Below are positions 13,271-25,319 of a stretch of 64,000 nucleotides of DNA, in pieces. The position numbers were made by a program, and so were the translations under genes. Origin of the DNA: Hydractinia symbiolongicarpus (taxonomy: Eukaryota > Cnidaria > Hydrozoa > Anthoathecata > Hydractiniidae). Position 1 is the stretch's first letter; every line of letters starts with the position of its first letter. The notes beneath the pieces are model-generated. The model did not search any database. It had not been told where the DNA came from and saw nothing but the letters and a program-made list of their open reading frames with translations. The stretch is taken from contig NC_079880.1 of the NCBI RefSeq assembly GCF_029227915.1, positions 6,202,001 through 6,266,000 on the forward strand, given 5' to 3'.

Positions 13271-14080
13271 GTAAACTCATTTCCCGAACGATTATTTAAA
13301 TTACTTTTTCACCACTAAAACGCATGAGACTTGTAGTTTTTAAAAATGTTTTCCTTTTTGATGAGACGCTGAATAAATGAAGTTTAATCGCCGGCAAACG
13401 AAAACCTGCGATTTCCCGTAAATCCTGGACTCGGCCCGTATAGTCAAAAGTATACAAAGAAAGTACCCAGGGAGTAAACTCATTTCCAAAACGATTTTTT
13501 AAATTATTATTTCACCACTAAAACGCATGAGACTTGTAGTTTTCAAGAATGTTTTCATTTATGATGAGACGTTGAATAAAAGCAGTTTAATCGCCGGCAA
13601 ACGAAAACCCGCGATTTCCCGTAAATCCCGGGCTTGGCACGTATAGTCGAATGTATACAAAGAAAGTACCCTGTGAGTAAATTCATTTCCAGAACGATTT
13701 TTTAAATTATTTTTTCACCACTAAAACGCATAAGACTTGTAGTTTTTAAAAATGTTTTCATTTTTGATGAGACGCTGAATAAAAGAAGTTTAATCGCCGG
13801 CAAACGAAAACCCGCGATTTCCCGTAAATCCCGGCTTGGCCCGTATAGTCAAAAGTATACAAAGAAACTACCCAGGGAGTAAACTCATTTCCCGAACGAT
13901 TTTTTAAATTATTTTTTCACCACTAAAACGCATGAGACTTGTAGTTTTCAAAAATGTTTTCATTTTTGATGAGACGCTGAATAAAAGCAGTTTAATCGCC
14001 GGCAAACGAAAACCTGCGATTTCCTTAAATCCCGGACTCGGCCCGTATAGTCAAAAGTATACAAAGAAAGTACCCAGGGA
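13271..14080 (+). repeat. 4-monomer tandem duplication, 810 bp, copy 2
   Basis: Partner of 12,461-13,270. A third, more diverged cycle follows at about 14,500-15,000, where AAGAAGCTTTTC replaces AAGAATGTTTTC. Confidence 0.82.
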
Positions 14081-16140
14081 GTAAACTCATTTCCAGAACG
14101 ATTTTTTAAATTATTTTTTCACCACTAAAACGCATAAGACTTGTAGTTTTTAAAAAAGTTTTCATTTTTGATGAGACGCTGAATAAAAGAAGTTTAATCG
14201 CCGGCAAACAAAAACCCGCGATTTCCCGTAAATCCCGGGCTTGGCCCGTATAGTCAAAAGTATACAAAAAAAATTAACCAGGGAGTAAACTCATTTCCCG
14301 AACGATTTTTTATATTATTTTTTTACCACTAAACGCATCAGACTTGTAGTTTTCAAAATTATTTTCATATTTGATGGGACGCTGAATAAAAGAAGTTTAA
14401 TCGCCGGCAAACGAAAATCCGCGATTTCCCGTAAATCCCGGACTCGGCCCGTATAGTCAAAAGTATACAAAGAAAGTAACCAGGGAGTAAACTCATTTCC
14501 CGAACGATTATTTAAATTACTTTTTCACCACTAAAACGCATGAGACTTGTAGTTTTTAAAAATGTTTTCATTTTTGATGAGACGCTGAATAAATGAAGTT
14601 TAATCGCCGGCAAACGAAAACCTGCGATTTCCCGTAAATCCTGGACTCGGCCCGTATAGTCAAAAGTATACAAAGAAAGTACCCAGGGAGTAAACTCATT
14701 TCCAAAACGATTTTTTAAATTATTATTTCACCACTAAAACGCATGAGACTTGTAGTTTTCAAGAAGCTTTTCATTTATGATGAGACGCTGAATAAAAGCA
14801 GTTTAATCGCCGGCAAACGAAAACCCGCGATTTCCCGTAAATCCCGGGCTTGGCACGTATAGTCGAATGTATACAAAGAAAGTACCCTGTGAGTAAATTC
14901 ATTTTCAGAACGATTTTTTAAATTATTTTTTCACCACTAAAACGCATAAGACTTGTAGTTTTTAAAAATGTTTTCATTTTTGATGAGACGCTGAATAAAA
15001 GAAGTTTAATCGCCGGCAAACGAAAATCCGCGATTTCCCGTAAATCACGGACTCGGCCCGTATAGTCAAAAGTATACAAAAAAAGTACCCAGGGAGTAAA
15101 CTCATTTCCCGAACGATTATTTAAATTACTTTTTCACCACTAAAACGCATGAGACTTGTAGTTTTTAAAAATGTTTTCATTTTTGATGAGACGCTGAATA
15201 AATGAAGTTTAATCGCCGGCAAACCAAAACCTGCGATTTCCCGTAAATCCTGGACTCGGCCCGTATAGTCAAAAGTATACAAAGAAAGTACCCAGGGAGT
15301 AAACTCATTTCCCAAACGATTTTTTAAATTATTATTTCACCACTAAAACGCATGAGACTTGTAGTTTTCAAGAATGTTTTCATTTTTGATGAGACGCTGA
15401 ATAAAAGCAGTTTAATCGCCGGCAAACGAAAACCTGCGATTTCCTTAAATCCCGGACTCGGCCGGTATAGTCAGAAGTATACAAAGAAAGTACCAAGGGA
15501 GTAAACTCATTTCCAGAACGATTTTTTAAATTATTTTTTCACCACTAAAACGCATAAGACTTGTAGTTTTTAAAAAAGTTTTCATTTTTGATGAGACGCT
15601 GAATAAAAGAAGTTTAATCGCCGGCAAACAAAAACCCGCGATTACCCGTAAATCCCGGGCTTGGCCCGTATAGTCAAAAGTATACAAAGAAAGTACCCAG
15701 GGAGTAAACTCATTTCCCGAACGATTTTTTATATTATTTTTTTACCACTAAACGCATGAGACTTGTAGTTTTCAAAATTATTTTCATATTTGATGGGACG
15801 CTGAATAAAAGAAGTTTAATCGCCGGCAAACGAAAACCTGCGATTTCCTTAAATCCCGGACTCGGCCCGTATAGTCAAAAGTATACAAAGAAAGTACCCA
15901 GGGAGTAAACTCATTTCCCGAACGATTATTTAAATTACTTTTTCACCACTAAAACGCATAAGACTTGTAGTTTTTAAAAATGTTTTCATTTTTGATGAGA
16001 CGCTGAATAAATGAAGTTTAATCGCCGGCAAACGAAAACCTGCGATTTCCCGTAAATCCTGGACTCGGCCCGTATAGTCAAAAGTATACAAAGAAAGTAC
16101 CCAGGGAGTAAACTCATTTCCCAAACGATTTTTTAAATTA

Positions 16141-16215
16141 TTATTTCACCACTAAAACGCATGAGACTTGTAGTTTTCAAAAATATTTTCATATTTGATG
16201 GGACACTGAATAAAA
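16141..16215 (+). repeat. Chimeric monomer with a short GATGGG-family patch
   Basis: TTATTTCACCACTAAAACG on the left and AAAGCAGTTTAATCG on the right belong to one family. The middle, about 16,178-16,203 (AAAAATATTTTC, ATATTTGATGGG), belongs to another. A patch of only a few tens of bases flanked by one family on both sides is what a short gene-conversion tract would leave. Confidence 0.6.
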
Positions 16216-16850
16216 GCAGTTTAATCGCCGGCAAACGAAAACCCGCGATTTCCCGTAAATCCTGGGCTTGGCACGTATAGTCAAATGTATACAAAGAAAC
16301 TACCCTGTGAGTAAACTCATTTCCAGAACGATTTCCTAAATTATTTTTTCACCACTAAAACGCATAAGACTTGTAGTTTTTAAAAATGTTTTCATTTTTG
16401 ATGAGACGCTGAATAAAAGAAGTTTAATCGCCGGCAAACGAAAACCCGCGATTTCCCGGAAATCCCGGCTTGGTTCGTATAGTCAAAAGTATACAAAGAA
16501 AGTACCCAGGGAGTAAACTCATTTCCCGAACGATTTTTTAAATTATTTTTTCACCACTAAAACGCCTGAGACTTGTAGTTTTCAAAAATGTTTTCATTTT
16601 TGATGAGACGCTAAATAAAAGCAGTTTAATCGCCGGCAAACGAAAACCTGCGATTTCCCTAAATCCCGGACTCGGCCCGTATAGTCAAAAGTATACAAAG
16701 AAAGTACCCAGGGAGTAAACTCATTTCCCAAACGATTTTGTAAATTATTATTTCACCACTAAAACGCATGAGACTTGTAGTTTTCAAGAATGTTTTCATT
16801 TTTGATGAGACGCTGAATAAAAGCAGTTTAATCGCCGGCAAACGAAAACA

Positions 16851-17660
16851 TGCGATTTCCCGTAAATCCCGGACTCGGCCCGTATAGTCAAAAGTATACA
16901 AAGAAAGTACCCATGGAGTAAACTCATTTCCCGAACGATTTTTTAAATTACTTTTTCACCACTGAAACGCATGAGACTTGTAGTTTTTAAAAATGTTTTC
17001 ATTTTTGATGAGACGCTGAATAAAAGAAGTTTAATCGCCGGCAAACGAAAACCTGCGATTTCCCGTAAATCCTGGACTCGGCCCGTATAGTCAAAAGTAT
17101 ACAAAGAAAGTACCCAGGGAGTAAACTCATTTCCCAAACGATTTTTTAAATTATTATTTCACCACTAAAGCCCATGAGACTTGTAGTTTTTAAAAATGAT
17201 TTCATTTTTGATGAGACGCTGAATAAAAGAAGTTTAATCGCCGGCAAACGAAAACCCGCGATTTCCCGTAAATCCCGGACTCGGTCCGTATAGTTAAAAG
17301 TATACAAGGAAAGTACCCAGTGAGTAAACTCATTTCCCGAACGAATATTTAAATTATTTTTTCACCACAAAGACGTATGAGACTTGTAGTTTTCAAAAAT
17401 GTTTTCATTTTTGATGAGACGCTGAATAAAAGAAGTTTAATCGCCGGCAAACGAAAACCTGCGATTTCACGTAAATCCCGGACTCGGCCCGTATAGTCAA
17501 AAGTATACAAAAAAGTACCCAGGGTGTAAACTCATTTTCCGAACGATTTTTAAATTATTTTTTCACCACTAAAACGCATGAGACTTGTAGTTTTCAAAAA
17601 TGTTTTCATTTTTGATGAGACGCCGAATAAAAGAAGTTTAATCGCCGGCAAACGAAAACC
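16851..17660 (+). repeat. 4-monomer tandem duplication, 810 bp, copy 1
   Basis: CCCATGGAGTAAAC, TAAAGCCCATGAG, GGTCCGTATAGTTAAAAG, ACGAATATTTAAA and GACGCCGAATAAAAG recur 810 bases downstream. The block straddles the D1/D2 boundary, so the D2 family enters the array as part of this amplified unit. Confidence 0.75.
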
Positions 17661-18390
17661 TGCGATTTCCCGTAAATCCCGGACTCGGCCCGTATAGTCA
17701 AAAGTATACAAAGAAAGTACCCATGGAGTAAACTCATTTCCCGAACGATTTTTTAAATTACTTTTTCACCACTAAAACGCATGAGACTTGTAGTTTTTAA
17801 AAATGTTTTCATTTTTGATGAGACGCTGAATAAAAGAAGTTTAATCGCCGGCAAACGAAAACCTGCGATTTCCCGTAAATCCTGGACTCGGCCCGTATAG
17901 TCAAAAGTATACAAAGAAAGTACCCAGGGAGTAAACTCATTTCCCAAACGATTTTTTAAATTTTTATTTCACCACTAAAGCCCATGAGACTTGTAGTTTT
18001 TAAAAATGATTTCATTTTTGATGAGACGCTGAATAAAAGAAGTTTAATCGCCGGCAAACGAAAACCCGCGATTTCCCGTAAATCCCGGACTCGGTCCGTA
18101 TAGTTAAAAGTATACAAGGAAAGTACCCAGTGAGTAAACTCATTTCCCGAACGAATATTTAAATTATTTTTTCACCACTAAGACGTATGAGACTTGTAGT
18201 TTTCAAAAATGTTTTCATTTTTGATGAGACGCTGAATAAAAGAAACTTAATCGCCGGCAAACGAAAACCTGCGATTTCACGTAAATCCCGGACTCGGCCC
18301 GTATAGTCAAAAGTATACAAAGAAAGTACCCAGGGTGTAAACTCATTTTCCGAACGATTTTTAAATTATTTTTTCACCACTAAAACGCAT
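17661..18390 (+). repeat. 4-monomer tandem duplication, copy 2 (match ends early)
   Basis: Partner of 16,851-17,660. The match is lost near 18,390, where GTAGTTTTTAAAAATGATTTC replaces GTAGTTTTCAAAAATG and CCCGCG replaces CCTGCG. Confidence 0.7.
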
Positions 18391-21300
18391 GAGACTTGTA
18401 GTTTTTAAAAATGATTTCATTTTTGATGAGACGCCGAATAAAAGAAGTTTAATCGCCGGCAAACGAAAACCCGCGATTTCCCGTAAATCCCGGACTCGGT
18501 CCGTATAGTTAAAAGTATACAAGGAAAGTACCCAGTGAGTAAACTCATTTCCCGAACGAATTTTTAAATTATTTTTTCACCACTAAAACGTATGAGACTT
18601 GTAGTTTTCAAAAATGTTTTCATTTTTGATGAGACGCTGAATAAAAGAAGTTTAATCGCCGGCAAACGAAAACCTGCGATTTCCCGTAAATCCCGGACTT
18701 GGCCCGTATAGTCAAAAGTATACAAAGAAAGTACCCAGGGTGTAAACTCATTTCCCGAACGATTTTTTAAATTATTTTTTCACCACTAAAACGCATGAGA
18801 CTTGTAGTTTTCAAAAATGTTTTCATTTTTGATGAGACGCTGAATAAAAGAAGTTTAATCGCCGGCAAACGAAATCTTTCGATTTCCCGTAAATCCCCTA
18901 CTCTGCCCGTATAGTCAAAAGTATACAAAGAAAGTACCCAGTGAGTAAACTCATATCCCGAACGAATTTTTAAATTATTTTTTCACCACTAAGACGTATG
19001 AGACTTGTAGTTTTCAAAAATGTTTTCATTTTTGATGAGACGCTGAATAAAAGAAGTTTAATCGCCGGCAAACGAAAACCTGCTATTTCACGTAAATCCC
19101 GGACTCGGCCCGTATAGTCAAAAGTATACAAAGAAAGTACCCAGGGTGTAAACTCATTTCCCAAACGATTTTTAAATTATTTTTTCACCACTAAAACGCA
19201 TGAGACTTGTAGTTTTTAAAAATGATTTCATTTTTGATGAGACGCTGAATAAAAGAAGTTTAATCGCCGGCAAACGAAAACCCGCGATTTCCCGTAAATC
19301 CCGGACTCGGTCCGTATAGTTAAAAGTATACAAGGAAAGTACCCAGTGAGTAAACTCATTTCCCGAACGAATTTTTAAATCATTTTTTCACCACTAAAAC
19401 GTATGAGACTTGTAGTTTTCAAAAATGTTTTCATTTTTGATGAGACGCTGAATAAAAGAAGTTTAATCGCCGGCAAACGAAAACCTGCGATTTCCCGTAA
19501 ATCCCGGACTCGGCCCGTATAGTCAAAAGTATACAAAGAAAATACCCATGGAGTAAACTCATTTCCCGAACGATTTTTTAAATTACTTTTTCACCACTAA
19601 AACGCATGAGACTTGTAGTTTTTAAAAATGTTTTCATTTTTGATGAGACGCTGAATAAAAGAAGTTTAATCGCCGGCAAACGAAAACCTGCGATTTCCCG
19701 TATATCCTGGACTCGGCCCGTATAGTCAAAAGTATACAAAGAAAGTACCCAGGAAGTAAACTCATTTCCCAAACGATTTTTTAAATTATTATTTCACCAC
19801 TAAAGCCCATGAGACTTGTAGTTTTTAAAAATGATTTCATTTTTGATGAGACGCTGAATAAAAGAAGTTTAATCGCCGGCAAACGAAAACCCGCGATTTC
19901 CCGTAAATCCCGGACTCGGTCCGTATAGTTAAAAGTATACAAGGAAAGTACCCAGTGAGTAAACTCATTTCCCGAACGAATTTCTAAATTATTTTTTCAC
20001 CACTAAAACGTATGAGACTTGTAGTTTTCAAAAATGTTTTCATTTTTGATGAGACGCTGAATAAAAGAAGTTTAATCGCCGGCAAACGAAAACCTGCGAT
20101 TTCCCGTAAATCCCGGACTCGGCCCGGATAGTCAAAAGTATACAAAGAAAGTACCCAGGGTGTAAACTCATTTCCCGAACGATTTTTTAAATTATTTTTT
20201 CACCACTAAGACGTATGAGACTTGTAGTTTTCAAAAATGTTTTCATTTTTGATGAGACGCTGAATAAAAGAAGTTTAATCGCCGGCAAACGAAAACCTGC
20301 GATTTCACGTAAATCCCGGACTCGGCCCGTATAGTCAAAAGTATACAAAGAAAGTACCCAGGGTGTGAACTCATTTTCCGAACGATTTTTAAATTATTTT
20401 TTCACCACTAAAACGCATGAGACTTGTAGTTTTCAAAAATGTTTTCATTTTTGATGAGACGCCGAATAAAAGAAGTTTAATCGCCGGCAAACGAAAACCT
20501 GCGATTTCCCGTAAATCCCGGACTCGGCCCGTATAGTCAAAAGTATACAAAGAAAGTACCCATGGAGTAAACTCATTTCCCGAACGATTTTTTAAATTAC
20601 TTTTTCACCACTAAAACGCATGAGACTTGTAGTTTTTAAAAATGTTTTCATTTTTGATGAGACGCTGAATAAAAGAAGTTTAATCGCCGGCAAACGAAAA
20701 CCTGCGATTTCACGTAAATCTCGGACTCGGCCCGTATAGTCAAAAGTATACAAAGAAAGTACCCAGGGTGTAAACTCATTTTCCGAACGATTTTTAAATT
20801 ATTTTTTCACCACTAAAGCGCATGAGACTTGTAGTTTTTAATAATGATTTCATTTTTGATGAGACGCCGAATAAAAGAAGTTTAATCGCCGGCAAACGAA
20901 AACCCGCGATTTCCCGTAAATCCCGGACTCGGTCCGTATAGTTAAAAGTATACAAGGAAAGTACCCAGTGAGTAAACTCATTTCCCGAACGAATTTTTAA
21001 ATTATTTTTTCACCACTAAAACGTATGAGACTTGTAGTTTTCAAAAATGTTTTCATTTTTGATGAGACTCTGAATAAAAGAAGTTTAATCGCCGGCAAAC
21101 GAAAACCTGCGATTTCCCGTAAATCCCGGACTCGGCCCGTATAGTCAAAAGTATACAAAGAAAGTACCCAGGGTGTAAACTCATTTCCCGAACGATTTTT
21201 TAAATTATTTTTTCACCACTAAAACGCATGAGACTTGTAGTTTTCAAAAATGTTTTCATTTTTGATGAGACGCTGAATAAAAGCAGTTTAATCGCCGGCA

Positions 21301-21600
21301 AACGAAAACCTGCGATTTCCCGTAAATCCCCTACTCTGCCCGTATAGTCAAAAGTATACAAAGAAAGTACCCAGGGAGTAAACTCATTTCCCGAACGAAT
21401 TTTGAAATTATTTTTTCACCACTAAGACGTATGAGACTTGTAGTTTTCAAAAATGTTTTCATTTTTGATGAGACGCTGAATAAAAGAAGTTTAAACGCCG
21501 GCAAACGAAAACCTGCGATTTCACGTAAATCCCGGACTCGGCCCGTATAGTCAAAAGTATACAAAGAAAGTACCCAGGGTGTAAACTCATTTCCCGAACG

Positions 21601-23218
21601 ATTTTTAAATTATTTTTTCACCACTAAAACGCATGAGACTTGTAGTTTTTAAAAATGATTTCATTTTTGATGAGACGCTGAATAAAAGAAGTTTAATCGC
21701 CGGCAAACGAAAACCCGCGATTTCCCGTAAATCCCGGACTCGGTCCGTATAGTTAAAAGTATACAAGGAAAGTATCCAGTGAGTAAACTCATTTCCCGAA
21801 CGAATTTTTAAATTATTTTTTTCACCACTAAAACGTATGAGACTTGTAGTTTTCGAAAATGTTTTCATTTTTGATGAGACGCTGAATAAAAGAAGTTTAA
21901 TCGCCGGCAAACGAAAACCTGCGATTTCCCGTAAATCCCGGACTCGGCCCGTATAGTCAAAAGTATACAAAGAAAGTACCCAGGGTGTAAACTCATTTCC
22001 CGAACGATTTTTTAAATTATTTTTTCACCACTAAAACGCATGAGACTTGTAGTTTTCAAAAATGTTTTCATTTTTGATGAGACGCTGAATAAAAGAAGTT
22101 TAATCGCCGGCAAACGAAAACCTGCGATTTCCCGTAAATCCCCTACTCTGCCCGTATAGTCAAAAGTATACAAAGAAAGTACCCAGGGAGTAAACTCATT
22201 TCCCAAACGATTTCTTAATTTATTATTTCACCACTAAAACGCATGACACTTGTAGTTTTCAAGAATGTTTTCATTTTTGATGAGACGCTGAATAAAAGCA
22301 GTTTAATCGCCGGCAAACGAAAACCCGCGATTTTTCGTAAATCCCGGGCTTGGCACGTATAGTCGAATGTATACAAAGAAAGTACCCTGTGAGTAAACTC
22401 ATTTCCAGAACGATTTTTTAAATTATTTTTTCACCACTAAAACGCATAAGACTTGTAGTTTTTAAAAATGTTTTCATTTTTGATGAGACGCTGAATAAAA
22501 GAAGTTTAATCGCCGGCAAACGAAAACCCGCAATTTCCCGTAAATCCCGGCTTGACCCGTATAGTCAAAAGTATACAAAGAAAGTACCCTGTGAGTAAAC
22601 TCATTTCCAGAACGATTTTTTAAATTATTTTTTCACCACTAAAACGCATAAGACTTGTAGTTTTTAAAAATGTTTTCATTTTTGATGACACGCTGAATAA
22701 AAGAAGTTTAATCGCCGGCAAACGAAAAGCCGCGATTTCCCGTAAATCCCGGCTTGGCCCGTATAGTCAAAAGTATACAAAGAAAGTACCCAGGGTGTAC
22801 ACTCATTTTCCGAACGATTTTTAAATTATTTTTTCACCACTAAAACGCATGAGACTTGTAGTTTTTAAAATGATTTCATTTTTGATGAGACGCTGAATAA
22901 AAGAAGTTTAATCGCCGGCAAACGAAAACCCGCGATTTCCCGTAAATCCCGGCTTGACCCGTATAGTCAAAAGTATACAAAGAAAGTACCCTGTGAGTAA
23001 ACTCATTTCCAGAACGATTTTTTAAATTATTTTTTCACCACTAAAACGCATAAGACTTGTAGTTTTTAAAAATGTTTTCATTTTTGATGACACGCTGAAT
23101 AAAAGAAGTTTAATCGCCGGCAAACGAAAAGCCGCGATTTCCCGTAAATCCCGGCTTGGCCCGTATAGTCAAAAGTATACAAAGAAAGTACCCAGGGTGT
23201 ACACTCATTTTCCGAACG
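21601..23218 (+). repeat. 8-monomer higher-order repeat, 1,618 bp, copy 1
   Basis: Markers include AAAATGATTTC, a T-tract lengthened by one base near 21,820, CCCCTACTCTGCC, GCATGACACTTG and TTTTTCGTAAATC. All recur 1,618 bases downstream. The two terminal pairs (GCTTGACCCG at 22,549 and 22,951; GATGACACGCTG; GGGTGTACACTC) are themselves a 2-monomer duplication 402 bases apart. Confidence 0.8.
22333..22349 (+). other. CENP-B-box-like 17-mer (8 of 9 core positions)
   Basis: The mammalian CENP-B box core is nTTCGnnnnAnnCGGGn. Here TTCG is followed, at exactly the required spacing, by CGGG; only the central A is a T (TTCG-TAAA-T-CC-CGGG). An identical copy lies 1,618 bases downstream at 23,951-23,967, within a duplicated block. 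Ordinary monomers have CCCG or TCCG in place of TTCG and score 6 or 7 of 9. Because most monomers lack the left half-site, a functional CENP-B box is unlikely. Confidence 0.3.
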
Positions 23219-24410
23219 ATTTTTAAATTATTTTTTCACCACTAAAACGCATGAGACTTGTAGTTTTTAAAAATGATTTCATTTTTGATGAGACGCTGAA
23301 TAAAAGAAGTTTAATCGCCGGCAAACGAAAACCCGCGATTTCCCGTAAATCCCAGACTCGGTCCGTATAGTTAAAAGTATACAAGGAAAGTACCCAGTGA
23401 GTAAACTCATTTCCCGAACGAATTTTTAAATTATTTTTTTCACCACTAAAACGTATGAGACTTGTAGTTTTCAAAAATGTTTTCATTTTTGATGAGACGC
23501 TGAATAAAAAAAGTTTAATCGCCGGCAAACGAAAACCTGCGATTTCCCGTAAATCCCGGACTCGGCCCGTATAGTCAAAAGTATACAAAGAAAGTACCCA
23601 GGGTGTAAACTCATTTCCCGAACGATTTTTTAAATTATTTTTTCACCACTAAAACGCATGAGACTTGTAGTTTTCAAAAATGTTTTCATTTTTGATGAGA
23701 CGCTGAATAAAAGAAGTTTAATCGCCGGCAAACGAAAACCTGCGATTTCCCGTAAATCCCCTACTCTGCCCGTATAGTCAAAAGTATACAAAGAAAGTAC
23801 CCTGGGAGTAAACTCATTTCCCAAACGATTTCTTAATTTATTATTTCACCACTAAAACGCATGACACTTGTAGTTTTCAAGAATGTTTTCATTTTTGATG
23901 AGACGCTGAATAAAAGCAGTTTAATCGCCGGCAAACGAAAACCCGCGATTTTTCGTAAATCCCGGGCTTGGCACGTATAGTCGAATGTATACAAAGAAAG
24001 TACCCTGTGAGTAAACTCATTTCCAGAACGATTTTTTAAATTATTTTTTCACCACTAAAACGCATAAGACTTGTAGTTTTTAAAAATGTTTTCATTTTTG
24101 ATGAGACGCTGAATAAAAGAAGTTTAATCGCCGGCAAACGAAAACCCGCGATTTCCCGTAAATCCCGGCTTGACCCGTATAGTCAAAAGTATACAAAGAA
24201 AGTACCCTGTGAGTAAACTCATTTCCAGAACGATTTTTTAAATTATTTTTTCACCACTAAAACGCATAAGACTTGTAGTTTTTAAAAATGTTTTCATTTT
24301 TGATGACACGCTGAATAAAAGAAGTTTAATCGCCGGCAAACGAAAAGCCGCAATTTCCCGTAAATCCCGGCTTGGCCCGTATAGTCAAAAGTATACAAAG
24401 AAAGTACCCA
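23219..24410 (+). repeat. 8-monomer higher-order repeat, partial copy 2
   Basis: This matches 21,601-22,792 at offset 1,618, then diverges near 24,410 where GGGAGTAAAC replaces GGGTGTACAC. It includes the second TTTTTCGTAAATC motif. Confidence 0.8.
23951..23967 (+). other. Second copy of the CENP-B-box-like 17-mer
   Basis: This matches the element at 22,333-22,349, including the single mismatch at the central A. It was carried here by the 8-monomer (1,618 bp) duplication rather than arising independently. Confidence 0.3.
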
Positions 24411-25319
24411 GGGAGTAAACTCATTTCCCGAACGAATTTTTAAATTATTTTTTCACCACTAAGACGTATGAGACTTGTAGTTTTCAAAAATGTTTTCATT
24501 TTTGATGAGACGCTGAATAAAAGAAGTTTAATCGCCGGGAAACGAAAACCTGCGATTTCACGTAAATCCCGGACTCGGCCCGTATAGTCAAAAGTATACA
24601 AAGAAAGTACCCAGGGTGTAAACTCATTTCCCGAACGATTTTTAAATTATTTTTTCACCACTAAAACGCATGAGACTTGTAGTTTTAAAAATGATTTCAT
24701 TTTTGATGAGACGCTGAATAAAAGAAGTTTAATCGCCGGCAAACGAAAACCCGCGATTTCCCGTAAATCCCGGCTTGACCCGTATAGTCAAAAGTATACA
24801 AAGAAAGTACCCTGTGAGTAAACTCATTTCCAGAACGATTTTTTAAATTATTTTTTCACCACTAAAACGCATAAGACTTGTAGTTTTTAAAAATGTTTTC
24901 ATTTTTGATGACACGCTGAATAAAAGAAGTTTAATCGCCGGCAAACGAAAAGCCGCGATTTCCCGTAAATCCCGGCTTGGCCCGTATAGTCAAAAGTATA
25001 CAAAGAAAGTACCCAGGGTGTAAACTCATTTTCCGAACGATTTTTAAATTATTTTTTCACCACTAAAACGCATGAGACTTGTAGTTTTTAAAAATGTTTT
25101 CATTTTTGATGACACGCTGAATAAAAGAAGTTTAATCGCCGGCAAACGAAAACCCGTGATTTCCCGTAAATCCCGGACTCGGTCCGTATAGTTAAAAGTA
25201 TACAAGGAAAGTACCCAGTGAGTAAACTCATTTCCCGAACGAATTTTTAAATTATTTTTTCACCACTAAAACGTATGAGACTTGTAGTTTTCAAAAATGT
25301 TTTCATTTTTGATGAGACG

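Larger units (their letters stand above)
1..17140 (+). repeat. Domain D1: mixed array rich in the TACCACTAAACGC/GATGGG family
   Basis: About 84 monomers with no gene among them. At least five variant families interleave. (a) TTTTTTTACCACTAAACGC with CATATTTGATGGG, 202 bp long. (b) ACGCATAAGAC with TTTAAAAAAG. (c) TTACTTTTTCACC with GAATAAATGAAG. (d) TTCAAGAATG with AAAGCAGTTTAATCG. (e) GGCACGTATAGTCGAATG with CCCTGTGAG. The CTTGG and CTCGG subfamilies are mixed throughout. The mean monomer length here is nearer 202.5 because family (a) is one base short. The domain contains the 9-, 7-, 4-, 3- and 2-monomer duplications listed separately. Its right edge is set by the first TAAAGCCCATGAG and CCCAGTGAG monomers. 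Confidence 0.8.

Noticed and set aside
1-17140. ARS-like AT-rich matches in TTTTTTATATTATTTTTTT
   Set aside because: It matches the yeast 11-base ARS consensus at ten positions at best. Such matches are expected by chance in T-rich tracts, and the host is unknown.
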